Shown: piece after piece, positions 1 to 6,210 of the stretch
Layout: each line of letters begins with the position of its first letter
Position numbering within the stretch: the stretch's first letter is position 1
Assembly (NCBI GenBank): GCA_002774415.1
Contig: PEYL01000094.1
Coordinates: 1-7,985 of the forward strand
Direction of reading: 5' to 3'
DNA from: Candidatus Portnoybacteria bacterium CG08_land_8_20_14_0_20_40_83
GTDB taxonomy: Bacteria; Patescibacteriota; Minisyncoccia; Portnoybacterales; GWB1-42-6
DNA: 7,985 bases
Translations under genes and position numbers: made by a program
Notes under the pieces: model-generated
The model's database searches: none
The model's input: the letters and a program-made list of their open reading frames with translations, nothing else
Told to the model about the DNA's origin: nothing

Positions 1-300
1 AAAGCGGAAAAAGAAATGGATGTGCTTTCGCAAAAAAATCCTAATGCCAATCTGGATTTTTGGCGCGGAATTGATGATTTTGCCGGAGAGATTTTTCCGG
101 CTGGCAAAAAGGGTGACGATATTGTCAGTTTTGACTTGCTGGATAACGTGATTTCTCTCACCCACGGCGGACTCGGCAAATATCTTTACCATCAGCAAGA
201 AGCGCTCTGGAATAAAATATTTATAGAGTATATGGGGGAAGAGAAATTGGAAAGTGCGGTGGTGGAAAATTTAAAAAGAGGATACATTGAGCTGAAATAA
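1..300 (+). CDS. C-terminal part of an unrecognised protein
   Basis: The reading frame is open from the first base of the window to a TAA at 298-300, giving 99 residues. A Met codon at 16 is possible as a start. Because the frame stays open to the window edge, this is more likely the tail of a longer protein. I do not recognise the family. Visible features are a glycine-rich turn (THGGLGKYLYHQQEAL), many aromatic residues, and a charged, probably helical end rich in Glu and Lys. There is no membrane segment or metal-binding motif. The stop codon directly abuts, and by two bases overlaps, the left arm of the inverted repeat around the next gene. Confidence 0.6.
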   Translation, partial: KAEKEMDVLSQKNPNANLDFWRGIDDFAGEIFPAGKKGDDIVSFDLLDNVISLTHGGLGKYLYHQQEALWNKIFIEYMGEEKLESAVVENLKRGYIELK

Positions 301-336
301 CTACGAAATACGAATTTTGTACGAATATACGAAAAT
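299..336 (+). repeat. Left inverted-repeat arm of GxxExxY cassette 1
   Basis: This 38-base arm is the reverse complement of 733-769 apart from a small central bulge. The outer 16 bases (299-314) and inner 17 bases (320-336) match exactly; 315-319 (TTTTG) faces TTGT at 750-753. The arm holds four copies of TACGAA, starting at 302, 309, 320 and 328. It begins inside the stop codon of the upstream gene. Confidence 0.9.
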
Positions 337-733
337 ACAAACAACTAAAGTAAGGCGTAAGGACTTAATATACCCAGAATTATCTTACAAGATAATGGGT
401 ATTCTATTTAGGGTTTGGACAAATGTCGGCAGCAACCACAAAGAAAATTTTTATCAAAAAGCCGTAGCGCAAGATTTTAAAGAAGATGATCTTCCGTTCG
501 AAGAATAATTACCTGTAAAAATAAATTATAAAAATAAACCAATTGGCATATATTATTTTGATTTTCTGATAGACGATAAAATAGTTTTAGAGATTAAAGT
601 TAGGGATTACTTTTCCAAAAAAGATATAACTCAGCTTTACTCCTATTTAAAGGCCAAAAATTTAAAATTAGGCATTATCGCGCATTTTACAAAAACAGGG
701 GTTAAGTTTAAAAGAGTTGCAAACATTAAGTAA
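317..733 (+). pseudogene. GxxExxY-family nuclease-like protein, broken by an in-frame TAA
   Basis: One frame runs through 317-733 with a single internal stop, TAA at 506-508. The first part contains DLIYPELSYKIMG and ENFYQKAV, typical of the start of GxxExxY proteins. After the stop the same frame continues with LPVKINYKNKPIG, YYFDFLIDDKIVLEIKV and a normal tail (LKLGIIAHF, GVKFKRVANIK). The D...ExK core of the PD-(D/E)XK nuclease fold is intact. The stop sits where the family usually has Gln or Glu before a P-V-K strand, so a CAA-to-TAA change is the simplest reading. The signature glycine is also missing (NHKENFY), and no ATG lies near the expected N-terminus; the frame could begin at TTG 317 inside the left arm. 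Length is about 138 codons, normal for the family. The function of the family is unproven. It is probably a dead copy, though a sequencing or assembly error is possible. Confidence 0.82.
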
Positions 734-769
734 TTTTCGTATATTCGTATTGTTTCGTATTTCGTAGTT
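733..769 (+). repeat. Right inverted-repeat arm of GxxExxY cassette 1
   Basis: This is the reverse-complement partner of 299-336: 733-749 pairs with 320-336 and 754-769 pairs with 299-314. It starts on the last base of the TAA that ends the GxxExxY frame. It stops 4 bases before the ATG of the aldolase gene, so it occupies the place where that gene's ribosome-binding site would be. Confidence 0.9.
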
Positions 770-773
770 TATT

Positions 774-1646
774 ATGAAAGATATCCTAAGGAAAGCACAA
801 TCAGGCAAATACGCGATAGGATCGTTTAATTTTTCCACCGCCGAAATTTTAAAAGCGATTGTTTTGGCGGCAAAAGATTTAAAAGCCCCGATTATTGTTT
901 CAACTTCCGAGGGAGAGGCTAGCTTTTTTGGGATGCGGGAAGCGGCGGCTTTAGTTGACGCCTGGAGCGCCGTAACGAAATTGCCGATAATTTTGAATCT
1001 GGACCACGGAAAATCACCCGAAACAATTAAAAAAGCAATTGCCGCAGGATATAACGCTATTCATTTTGACGGTTCGCATCTGCCATATCTTGAAAATTTA
1101 GCGCAGACAAAGAGGATTGTTGATTATGTGAGGTCGGTTGAAAAAACTTTTGATCGGCAAATAATTGTGGAAGGAGAGCTCGGTTATCTGCGCGGTTCTT
1201 CTTCTCTGCACAAGGAAGCATTAAAAATAGAACCGGAAGATTTAACGACAGCCGATCAGGCGAGCGACTTTATTAAATATAGCGGAATTGATTCTTTGGC
1301 CATTGTTATCGGCAACGCCCACGGCGTTTTTGCGCAAGGCGAGGAAAAACTGAATTTGGAAAGACTAGCCGAGATTAACGAGGCAGTCGGGGACAGCGTC
1401 TTTTTAGTGCTTCATGGCGGCTCTGGCATTCCGTCTGGCGATATAAGGATGGCTATTAAATGGGGAATAGTAAAAATAAATATTAATACGGAATTAAGAG
1501 TGGCTTATAAAGATGCGTTAAAACAAGAATTAAAAGAAAGTCCTAAAGAAACAACGCCATATAAAATTTTAGAACCGAGTTTTCAAGCGGTGAAAAAAGT
1601 GGTGGAAGGGAAAATTACATTATTTGGTTCAAACAATAAAATTTAA
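774..1646 (+). CDS. fba: Class II fructose-bisphosphate aldolase (FbaA/GatY type)
   Basis: This 290-residue TIM-barrel enzyme should catalyse reversible cleavage of fructose 1,6-bisphosphate to dihydroxyacetone phosphate and glyceraldehyde 3-phosphate in the cytoplasm. The Zn-dependent class II family is shown by LNLDHG (catalytic Asp77, Zn ligand His78), FDGSHLP near 98-104, VEGELG (Glu133/135), GNAHG (Zn ligand His183), LHGGSG (Zn ligand His214 and phosphate-binding glycines) and KININTEL (235-241). The last motif carries Glu where TDL is usual. Length is normal for the shorter GatY/KbaY-like branch, so a tagatose-bisphosphate or broader ketose-bisphosphate substrate cannot be excluded. The ATG at 774 fits the family N-terminus (GKYAIGSFNF). 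No Shine-Dalgarno is visible, and the inverted-repeat arm of the preceding cassette ends 4 bases upstream. Confidence 0.93.
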   Translation: MKDILRKAQSGKYAIGSFNFSTAEILKAIVLAAKDLKAPIIVSTSEGEASFFGMREAAALVDAWSAVTKLPIILNLDHGKSPETIKKAIAAGYNAIHFDGSHLPYLENLAQTKRIVDYVRSVEKTFDRQIIVEGELGYLRGSSSLHKEALKIEPEDLTTADQASDFIKYSGIDSLAIVIGNAHGVFAQGEEKLNLERLAEINEAVGDSVFLVLHGGSGIPSGDIRMAIKWGIVKININTELRVAYKDALKQELKESPKETTPYKILEPSFQAVKKVVEGKITLFGSNNKI

Positions 1647-1661
1647 AATCAATTAAAAAAT

Positions 1662-1943
1662 ATGTCGCTCCAAGAAGAAACAATTAGCAATCTTATCAGT
1701 GAAATTGATAAATACTCTGATTTTAGCGATGAGGACAAAAATATTTGGAAAGAACGTATTAAAATTATGCCGCCAGAATACGTGCTGTTTTTGCTGGATT
1801 TGTTTGAAAATTCGCCGGAGGATATAAGATGGCTGAATCAGAATATCAAAGAGAAAGAAAAAATTTTGGAAAATAGGGATAAGCAGGCTTGGCAGAAATT
1901 ATTGGAAGAAGAAAAACAATATTTGGGAAAATTAAACCGGTAA
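1662..1943 (+). CDS. Small charged helical protein of unknown function
   Basis: This 93-residue protein has no signal peptide or membrane segment. It is rich in Glu, Lys, Asp and Ile/Leu. The second half (about 55-93) reads as one long amphipathic helix, probably a coiled coil. A short hydrophobic stretch, PPEYVLFLLDLFE near residues 37-49, may form a helix-helix contact. I do not recognise the family. It starts 15 bases after the aldolase stop, so the two are probably co-transcribed. The gap is A-rich and has no Shine-Dalgarno sequence. Composition matches its neighbours. Confidence 0.72.
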   Translation: MSLQEETISNLISEIDKYSDFSDEDKNIWKERIKIMPPEYVLFLLDLFENSPEDIRWLNQNIKEKEKILENRDKQAWQKLLEEEKQYLGKLNR

Positions 1944-2078
1944 TAAATTATCCATTATTTAGAAAATTCCAAAATCAGCCGTTCGGAATTATAAAATTCC
2001 GTACGATAGTTTAGAACTATCAATTTATTAAAAAAATCTTTTGTCAAGCCACCGTGGCGAGTGAAAGATTAAAATGTC
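1944..2078 (+). other. Intergenic gap with three possible hairpins
   Basis: These 135 bases separate the aldolase pair from the secreted-protein gene. Three inverted repeats are visible. CGGAATT (1984-1990) and AATTCCG (1995-2001) flank an ATAA loop. GATAGTT (2005-2011) and AACTATC (2015-2021) flank TAG. AATCTTT (2035-2041) and AAAGATT (2064-2070) enclose a smaller GCCA/TGGC hairpin. The second is followed by AATTTATT, only a weak match to an intrinsic terminator tail. The third ends 8 bases before the ATG at 2079 and could affect translation of that gene. A TTGTCA at 2041 has no well-spaced -10 box, so I call no promoter. Confidence 0.5.
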
Positions 2079-4109
2079 ATGATAAAAAAATGTTTTTTTA
2101 TAATTGCGATATTCTCGGCAATCGCGGCGGTTTCTTTGATTAGAATTCAGCCGGCATCCGCTTCTTCTATCTGGATAATTTCTCCAAACGGCGGAGAATA
2201 TTTATCCGTTTCGTCAACATATCAAATAAAATGGATATCAAGCAGTGATGTCGCTTACACGGGAATTTTTTTGATGAAAGAAGGGGGCGGAAGTATTCAG
2301 ATAGCCACGGGCGTTTATAATTACGGCATCAGCGGAGGAGAAGTATATGATTGGTATATACCAAGCAATATTGCTTCAGGTCGTTATAAAATAAATATAA
2401 CAGGAGAAATCGCGTCAGACGGTTCTCAAATAGTATCGGCATTTGACGAAAGCGATAATTTTTTCACCATAAGCAATCCTACTACCGCCTGCGGACCTTA
2501 TTCAGACCTTGTTGTAACCGGTTCTACAAGCGGCGGTAGCATTTGGGGCTCTAATCCCTATACCGATGATTCAGATTTTAACAAAGCTGCTCTTCATGCT
2601 GGTTTAATTTCTGCCGGACAAACCGCCACTATCAGAAAAACCAACGCTGGCTATTTATATAATTTTACTGGCTCTACTTTTAACGGAGTGACAACTTTGC
2701 CCTGGACAACCGGATGGTGCGGGGTAAATATTAGTTTTGTTTCTTTTGTCGCCACCCCTTACTTAACTCTAAATTCTCCCAACGGCGGGGAAAATTGGAC
2801 CATCGGCGAAACCAAAAGAGTGTCTTGGGGCATTGCCAACATCAATTATGTCCGAATTTATATTGAGGATGCTTCAGGCGCCATTACTGGTTCCGGTTCT
2901 GTAAATTATATTTACGATGGCGCTATCCCTATCTCCACGAGTTATTTTGATTGGACAATTCAAAAGAGCCAACTGCCCGGCAGCAATTTAACATTTCCAA
3001 GAAATTATAAAATTAGAATTGACGGCGTTAATAGTACTGAAACAGGGGCCCAGGTCGTGGCAACAGATCGAAGCGACAATTCTTTTACTATTAGAGAAGC
3101 GGTCACTCCCTCTCTTTCTGTCGCTTATCCCAACGGCGGAGAGACGTTGATAAAGGGACAAACATACACATTTCGTTGGACATCACAAAATATGAGCGGG
3201 AAAAATGTCAGAGTCGCGCTTTATCAAAAAGATTTAACGCCGCCATTATTTGAAAATATTGCCGGAATAACATCTGCTGATTCTGGTTGGGTCTCCTGGG
3301 CTATTCCATCAAGCATTGTGTCTAAATCTAATTACTATAAAATTGCCGTTATATACGATAGCTCAACTGGAGGCGTAGCGGGGGAATCAGTTGCTGATTA
3401 CAGCGATAATTTTTTCAGTATTTTGGATACAGAAACTCCTGTGGCCGGATGTCTGCCTGACGGTTCGCTGGTTAAACTTCCCGAAGACCCTAAAGTTTAT
3501 ATTATCATCAATTGCCAGAAAAAATGGATTCAGACAACTCAAGAATTTAATCAGGGTGGCTATAGCTGGTCTAGTGTTCAAGAAACGATACCTTCCGCCT
3601 TGCAAAGTTATACTGATTATGTCCAGTTGCTAAAAGCAACCAGCGACGAAAAGGTTTACAAAATCATCGGCGGGAAAAAACTTTGGATTCCCACCTCGGA
3701 ATCTTTTGCTAACCAGGGCTTTAATTGGTCTCAAGTTCAGGAAGCAACTAAAGCAAATATAGACAAATATGCCCGGGCCAAATTAGTCCGTGTAGCCAGT
3801 AGCCCAAACGTTTATTACCTTACCGAAGCAGGCAGAAAAAGACACATTCTTAATTCCGAAGTTTTCCTCTCTTACGGCAACAAATGGGAGGACGTAGTTG
3901 AAATAACGGCGGCTGATTTGGAAATGTATCCCGACTCTGTTTTGATAAGAGCCGAGGGCGATAAAAAAGTTTTTGTATTAATAGAGGGGAAAAAACAATG
4001 GATAAAAACCGCCGAGGCATTTAATCAATTAGCGCTGGATTGGAATAATATCGCGCCGGTTAATACAACAGAGCTCAACGCCTATCCGGAAGGCGCGGCG
4101 ATAGAATAA
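2079..4109 (+). CDS. Large secreted protein: Kre9/KNH-like domains, LCCL-like domain and four 53-residue repeats
   Basis: This 676-residue protein begins with a signal peptide: MIKK, a hydrophobic stretch to about residue 20, and likely cleavage after Ala28 (ASA). Three beta-rich domains follow at about 30-132, 228-338 and 346-449. Each opens with PNGGE, contains a W in the second strand, and ends with D-x-S-D-N-x-F-x-I, the pattern of Kre9/KNH-like (Ser-Thr-rich membrane-anchored) domains. Between the first two, about 137-223, is an LCCL-like domain (WGSNPYTDDSDF, AALHAGLI, two cysteines at 138 and 214). The C-terminal third (462-672) holds four repeats with a K-V-Y...GKKxWI core. No LPXTG motif or C-terminal membrane anchor is seen. 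It is probably an exported cell-surface protein for binding or adhesion, an inference from domain types. It precedes a membrane-anchored coiled-coil gene by 5 bases. Confidence 0.85.
   Translation: MIKKCFFIIAIFSAIAAVSLIRIQPASASSIWIISPNGGEYLSVSSTYQIKWISSSDVAYTGIFLMKEGGGSIQIATGVYNYGISGGEVYDWYIPSNIASGRYKINITGEIASDGSQIVSAFDESDNFFTISNPTTACGPYSDLVVTGSTSGGSIWGSNPYTDDSDFNKAALHAGLISAGQTATIRKTNAGYLYNFTGSTFNGVTTLPWTTGWCGVNISFVSFVATPYLTLNSPNGGENWTIGETKRVSWGIANINYVRIYIEDASGAITGSGSVNYIYDGAIPISTSYFDWTIQKSQLPGSNLTFPRNYKIRIDGVNSTETGAQVVATDRSDNSFTIREAVTPSLSVAYPNGGETLIKGQTYTFRWTSQNMSGKNVRVALYQKDLTPPLFENIAGITSADSGWVSWAIPSSIVSKSNYYKIAVIYDSSTGGVAGESVADYSDNFFSILDTETPVAGCLPDGSLVKLPEDPKVYIIINCQKKWIQTTQEFNQGGYSWSSVQETIPSALQSYTDYVQLLKATSDEKVYKIIGGKKLWIPTSESFANQGFNWSQVQEATKANIDKYARAKLVRVASSPNVYYLTEAGRKRHILNSEVFLSYGNKWEDVVEITAADLEMYPDSVLIRAEGDKKVFVLIEGKKQWIKTAEAFNQLALDWNNIAPVNTTELNAYPEGAAIE
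3462..4094 (+). repeat. Four tandem 53-residue protein repeats
   Basis: The coding sequence for residues 462-514, 515-567, 568-620 and 621-672 of the secreted protein is a four-fold repeat. Shared positions are a K-V-Y/F pair of strands, a G-K-K-x-W-I turn (variant GRKRHI in unit 3), a T/S-x-E-x-F helix start, a W about 17 residues after the WI/HI turn, and an ending in x-Y. The units have diverged at the DNA level, so this is an old protein repeat and not a fresh DNA duplication. The last residues (AAIE) may be the stub of a fifth unit. Confidence 0.8.
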
Positions 4110-4114
4110 AAAAC

Positions 4115-4816
4115 ATGGAAAAAGAACCGCAATTTTTAAAAAATCAAGAAATCCTAGAAGAAAAATCCGAGGAGAATTCAGAAGCAAAGCCGGAGGAAAT
4201 TTTGGTTTTGGACGCAGAGGTTGAAAATGCCAAACTAAAATTAGCAGAAGAACAAAAAGAGCGGCAAGAAAAAGAAGATTTTTTTGAAAAGACGCAAGTC
4301 CAAGAACAGATAATGACAAAAGGATTTTTGAGTAAATTTACCGAAGTGCCAAAAAACGTAAAAAGAGGGATTATGATTTTAGCGGCCGCCGGAATTTTTC
4401 TTTCAGTTAGCGGCAAGGCAATGGCCGCTGGAGAACATCGAGTTTATCAAGGTTGGCAAAATACCACTCGCCAGGTTGAACGGATGCCATATCAATATGA
4501 GGCGCGGGAAAAACAAAAAATGGAGGCAATCCAGTATCAGTATCAATTAAAGGAGAGAGTACGTTCTGACGCATATCAGGAGTATTTGAAAGAATCTGAG
4601 ACAATTCAAAGGATATATGAGCAAAGAAAGTTTGATATTATGATTGGTAGAATTGAAGGTGCCACTGATTATTTTGGCAAGCAAAAAGCTAATCAGGCGC
4701 TGGAGCAATGGAAACAAGACGAAACATTAAAAGCCAAGCAAAGATGGGCCACAAAAGCTTGGGCCGCCGAGGAGCAATATCGTCAAGAAGTTCAAAAAAT
4801 TCAGCAGTGGCGATAG
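4115..4816 (+). CDS. One-span membrane protein with charged N-tail and coiled-coil C-part
   Basis: This 233-residue protein has three parts. Residues 1-80 are highly charged and Glu/Lys-rich, probably helical. Residues about 83-105 form one hydrophobic segment ending in AMAAGE, which looks like a signal peptide placed internally and could be cleaved after AMA or kept as an anchor. Residues 106-233 are rich in Gln, Glu, Lys, Arg, Tyr and Trp and form long helices. Positive residues before the span (KNVKRG) predict the N-tail in the cytoplasm and the coiled coil outside. I do not recognise a family. It starts 5 bases after the stop of the secreted-protein gene, so the two are probably co-transcribed and may act together at the cell surface. 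It ends in TAG. Confidence 0.75.
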   Translation: MEKEPQFLKNQEILEEKSEENSEAKPEEILVLDAEVENAKLKLAEEQKERQEKEDFFEKTQVQEQIMTKGFLSKFTEVPKNVKRGIMILAAAGIFLSVSGKAMAAGEHRVYQGWQNTTRQVERMPYQYEAREKQKMEAIQYQYQLKERVRSDAYQEYLKESETIQRIYEQRKFDIMIGRIEGATDYFGKQKANQALEQWKQDETLKAKQRWATKAWAAEEQYRQEVQKIQQWR

Positions 4817-4838
4817 AAGTTAAATATCAAAAATTTTA

Positions 4839-4858
4839 CCCTGAGCAAAGTAGAAAGG
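4839..4858 (+). repeat. REP-like short repeat, intergenic copy
   Basis: The 20 bases CCCTGAGCAAAGTAGAAAGG resemble the imperfect palindromic repeats of the form CCC(T)GAGCRRAGTYGA(A)GGG that I recall as scattered in many CPR and other environmental genomes. A related copy lies at 5755-5775. This one is degraded at its right end (AAAGG in place of AAGGG). It sits between the coiled-coil gene and the next start region. Confidence 0.45.
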
Positions 4859-4870
4859 CAAATATAAAAT

Positions 4871-4889
4871 ATAAAAATTAACAAAAAAC
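4871..4889 (+). repeat. A-rich leader shared with 5524-5543
   Basis: ATAAAAATTAACAAAAAAC is identical to 5524-5543 except for one A. Both lie directly upstream of an ATG (4893 and 5545). The match suggests a duplicated or conserved translation leader. No Shine-Dalgarno is present. It is A/T-rich, so some of the similarity could be chance. Confidence 0.45.
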
Positions 4890-4892
4890 TTT

Positions 4893-4959
4893 ATGCCAAA
4901 AGCTTTTGTTACCCGGCAAGTTCCGGGGGCTATGTATAAAGCGATGGCATATCCATTTT
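4893..4959 (+). pseudogene. Possible leftover 5' end of a 2-hydroxyacid dehydrogenase gene
   Basis: From ATG 4893 the frame reads MPKAFVTRQVPGA and continues as a 41-codon frame to TGA at 5016-5018. The first 13 residues match the start of the downstream dehydrogenase (MPKVFVTRKIPEA, from 6361) at 9 positions, and both begin with the ten bases ATGCCAAAAG. No Rossmann fold or catalytic region follows, because the PH-domain gene takes over in another frame from 4960. The simplest reading is a truncated paralogue. A chance match or an unrelated short leader peptide remains possible, so the call is tentative. Confidence 0.4.
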
Positions 4960-5520
4960 ATGAAACTAAAACAAATTCATTGCACCCCAGAAACAACTTG
5001 TTTTTCAATACCGCTTGAGCCAAGAAAAATTATAAAAAAATCTATTAATCAGTCAGCTTTAGGGCTTATTTTAATGATCGCAATAGGTTGGGCGATAGGG
5101 AAGATATCGGGATTTATAGCAGAAGGAACTGGAATCGATTGGTACAATGTTATAATTCAGAATGCTTTGTTCCTCGTATACTTTGGTATTCTTTTAATTT
5201 TCTTTCTGTTGAATATATTCTTCCAAATTTTATATTTCCGATATTATTTTTACGATTTAACTCCCGAAGAAGTCGTAATTATGAAGGGAGTAGTATCCCG
5301 AAATAGAATCTCTATTCGCTATGAGAAAATTCAGAATATTTTTATAGATCAGGATTTTTTGGATAGAATTTTCAAGCTTTATGATGTCCATCTTGCTACT
5401 GCCGATTCGCAATCAGCAACGGTTGCCCATATTGATGGCGTCTCAAAAGAAAACGCTGAAAGACTGAAATCAATTTTAGATGAGAAGATAAAAAATCGCC
5501 AAAAAGGAGACGGAATTTAA
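4960..5520 (+). CDS. Membrane protein with bacterial PH domain (YdbS/bPH2-like)
   Basis: With the ATG at 4960 this is a 186-residue protein. Its N-terminal part (CFSIPLEPRKIIKK) resembles other bacterial PH-domain membrane proteins. Two hydrophobic spans follow, about 33-55 and 64-90, the second rich in Phe. From about 93 the bPH2-type domain begins: YFRYYFYDLTPEEVVIMKG, then RNRISIRYEKIQNIFIDQDF, where the domain's basic and I-Q-N segment is clear, then IFKLYDVHLATA. The end is a charged helix. The role of these proteins is poorly known; membrane or envelope association is likely. The frame is open further upstream, to an ATG at 4906, but those 18 residues do not look like the family and overlap the dehydrogenase remnant in another frame, so I prefer 4960. 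Confidence 0.8.
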   Translation: MKLKQIHCTPETTCFSIPLEPRKIIKKSINQSALGLILMIAIGWAIGKISGFIAEGTGIDWYNVIIQNALFLVYFGILLIFFLLNIFFQILYFRYYFYDLTPEEVVIMKGVVSRNRISIRYEKIQNIFIDQDFLDRIFKLYDVHLATADSQSATVAHIDGVSKENAERLKSILDEKIKNRQKGDGI

Positions 5521-5523
5521 AAG

Positions 5524-5543
5524 ATAAAAAATTAACAAAAAAC
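5524..5543 (+). repeat. A-rich leader, second copy
   Basis: ATAAAAAATTAACAAAAAAC is nearly the same as 4871-4889 and ends 1 base before the ATG at 5545. It fills most of the 24-base gap between the PH-domain gene and the next gene. Confidence 0.45.
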
Positions 5544-5544
5544 C

Positions 5545-6183
5545 ATGGATATCCAACAACCACAATCAAATATTAATCAGCCGGCCGAACCAAACCAGCC
5601 GCTTAAAAAGAAATGGCTTAAATTCGGCCTTTCTATTGCGGTCGTAATTATTTGTCTGGTCGCCACAGGCGTAGCGGTTTATTGGATAATGACTGAGCCG
5701 ACGGAAGAAAATGTAACGAGCGTAAATGTCGCAAAAACAGATAACACTGGTCTTGTCCCGAGCGGAGTTGAGGGATGGCAGACTTATCGGAATGAAGAGC
5801 TTGGGTTTGAGGTGAAATATCCGAAAAATTGGGAATTTTCAGAAGGAACTAACAGGGTTTATTTTAAGGAAATTAACAAATCATATTTTATTGAGGGTGA
5901 CGAAATGGATTATGCTATTGCGCTTTCGTTTTGGCCAGGCGATAAAGATAAATTGGCCGCCGACTTAGAGCATAGAAAAAATCTTTATGACGGAACAATA
6001 ATAAATATTAATATAGATTCAGAAGAAGCTTTTCAGATTACCGATTATTTAGAAACGGGAACACTTTTTATTCATCGCGGAAGGGAATTTGATCTATCTG
6101 TTCCATATTTCGGAACAAGTGACGATGACTCCCTTCGTGAGATTTATTCTAAAATCCTTTCCACTTTTAAATTTATCAAATAA
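5545..6183 (+). CDS. One-span membrane protein with PsbP-like extracytoplasmic domain
   Basis: This 212-residue protein has a Pro/Gln/Asn-rich N-tail (1-20), a basic stop (KKKWLK) and one membrane span at about 27-49. A linker (50-77) follows, then a folded outer domain from about 78. That domain begins WQTYRNEELGFEVKYPKNWEF, a typical opening of PsbP-like domains in bacterial surface proteins, and ends ILSTFKFIK, a common ending of the same family. No lipobox cysteine fits; the Cys at 37 lies inside the membrane span. The linker contains GLVPSGVEGW, encoded by a REP-like repeat at 5755-5775. The protein should be anchored in the membrane with its C-domain outside; the ligand is unknown. It follows the PH-domain gene by 24 bases, suggesting co-transcription. 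Confidence 0.78.
   Translation: MDIQQPQSNINQPAEPNQPLKKKWLKFGLSIAVVIICLVATGVAVYWIMTEPTEENVTSVNVAKTDNTGLVPSGVEGWQTYRNEELGFEVKYPKNWEFSEGTNRVYFKEINKSYFIEGDEMDYAIALSFWPGDKDKLAADLEHRKNLYDGTIININIDSEEAFQITDYLETGTLFIHRGREFDLSVPYFGTSDDDSLREIYSKILSTFKFIK
5755..5775 (+). repeat. REP-like short repeat inside a coding region
   Basis: The 21 bases from GTCCCGAGC to TTGAGGGA match the pattern CCC-GAGCRRAGTYGA-GGG, related to 4839-4858. The copy is read in frame as VPSGVEG within the linker between the membrane span and the PsbP-like domain, where an insertion would be tolerated. The 5' TCCC and 3' GGGA can pair. Confidence 0.55.
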
Positions 6184-6210
6184 ATAATAATTAAAATAAA
6201 AATATATATG

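Noticed and set aside
302..334. TACGAA units as a CRISPR array
   Set aside because: The units are only 6-7 bases, spaced 7-11 bases apart with no spacers, and the arms form an inverted pair.
506..508. TAA read as an amino acid (stop recoding)
   Set aside because: TAA ends most other genes in the window at sensible positions (300, 1646, 4109, 6183, 7323), so recoding is very unlikely.
299..773. Target-site duplication around GxxExxY cassette 1
   Set aside because: Bases outside the arms (…AAAT left, TATT right) do not match as a direct repeat. At cassette 2 only AA is shared, too short to count.
2005..2028. Intrinsic terminator after the small charged gene
   Set aside because: The stem is A/T-rich and the following AATTTATT is not a real T-run; left as a possible hairpin only.
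4906..4959. Longer PH-domain protein from ATG 4906
   Set aside because: The added 18 residues are basic and Trp/Cys-rich with no likeness to the family, and another frame there looks like a dehydrogenase start.
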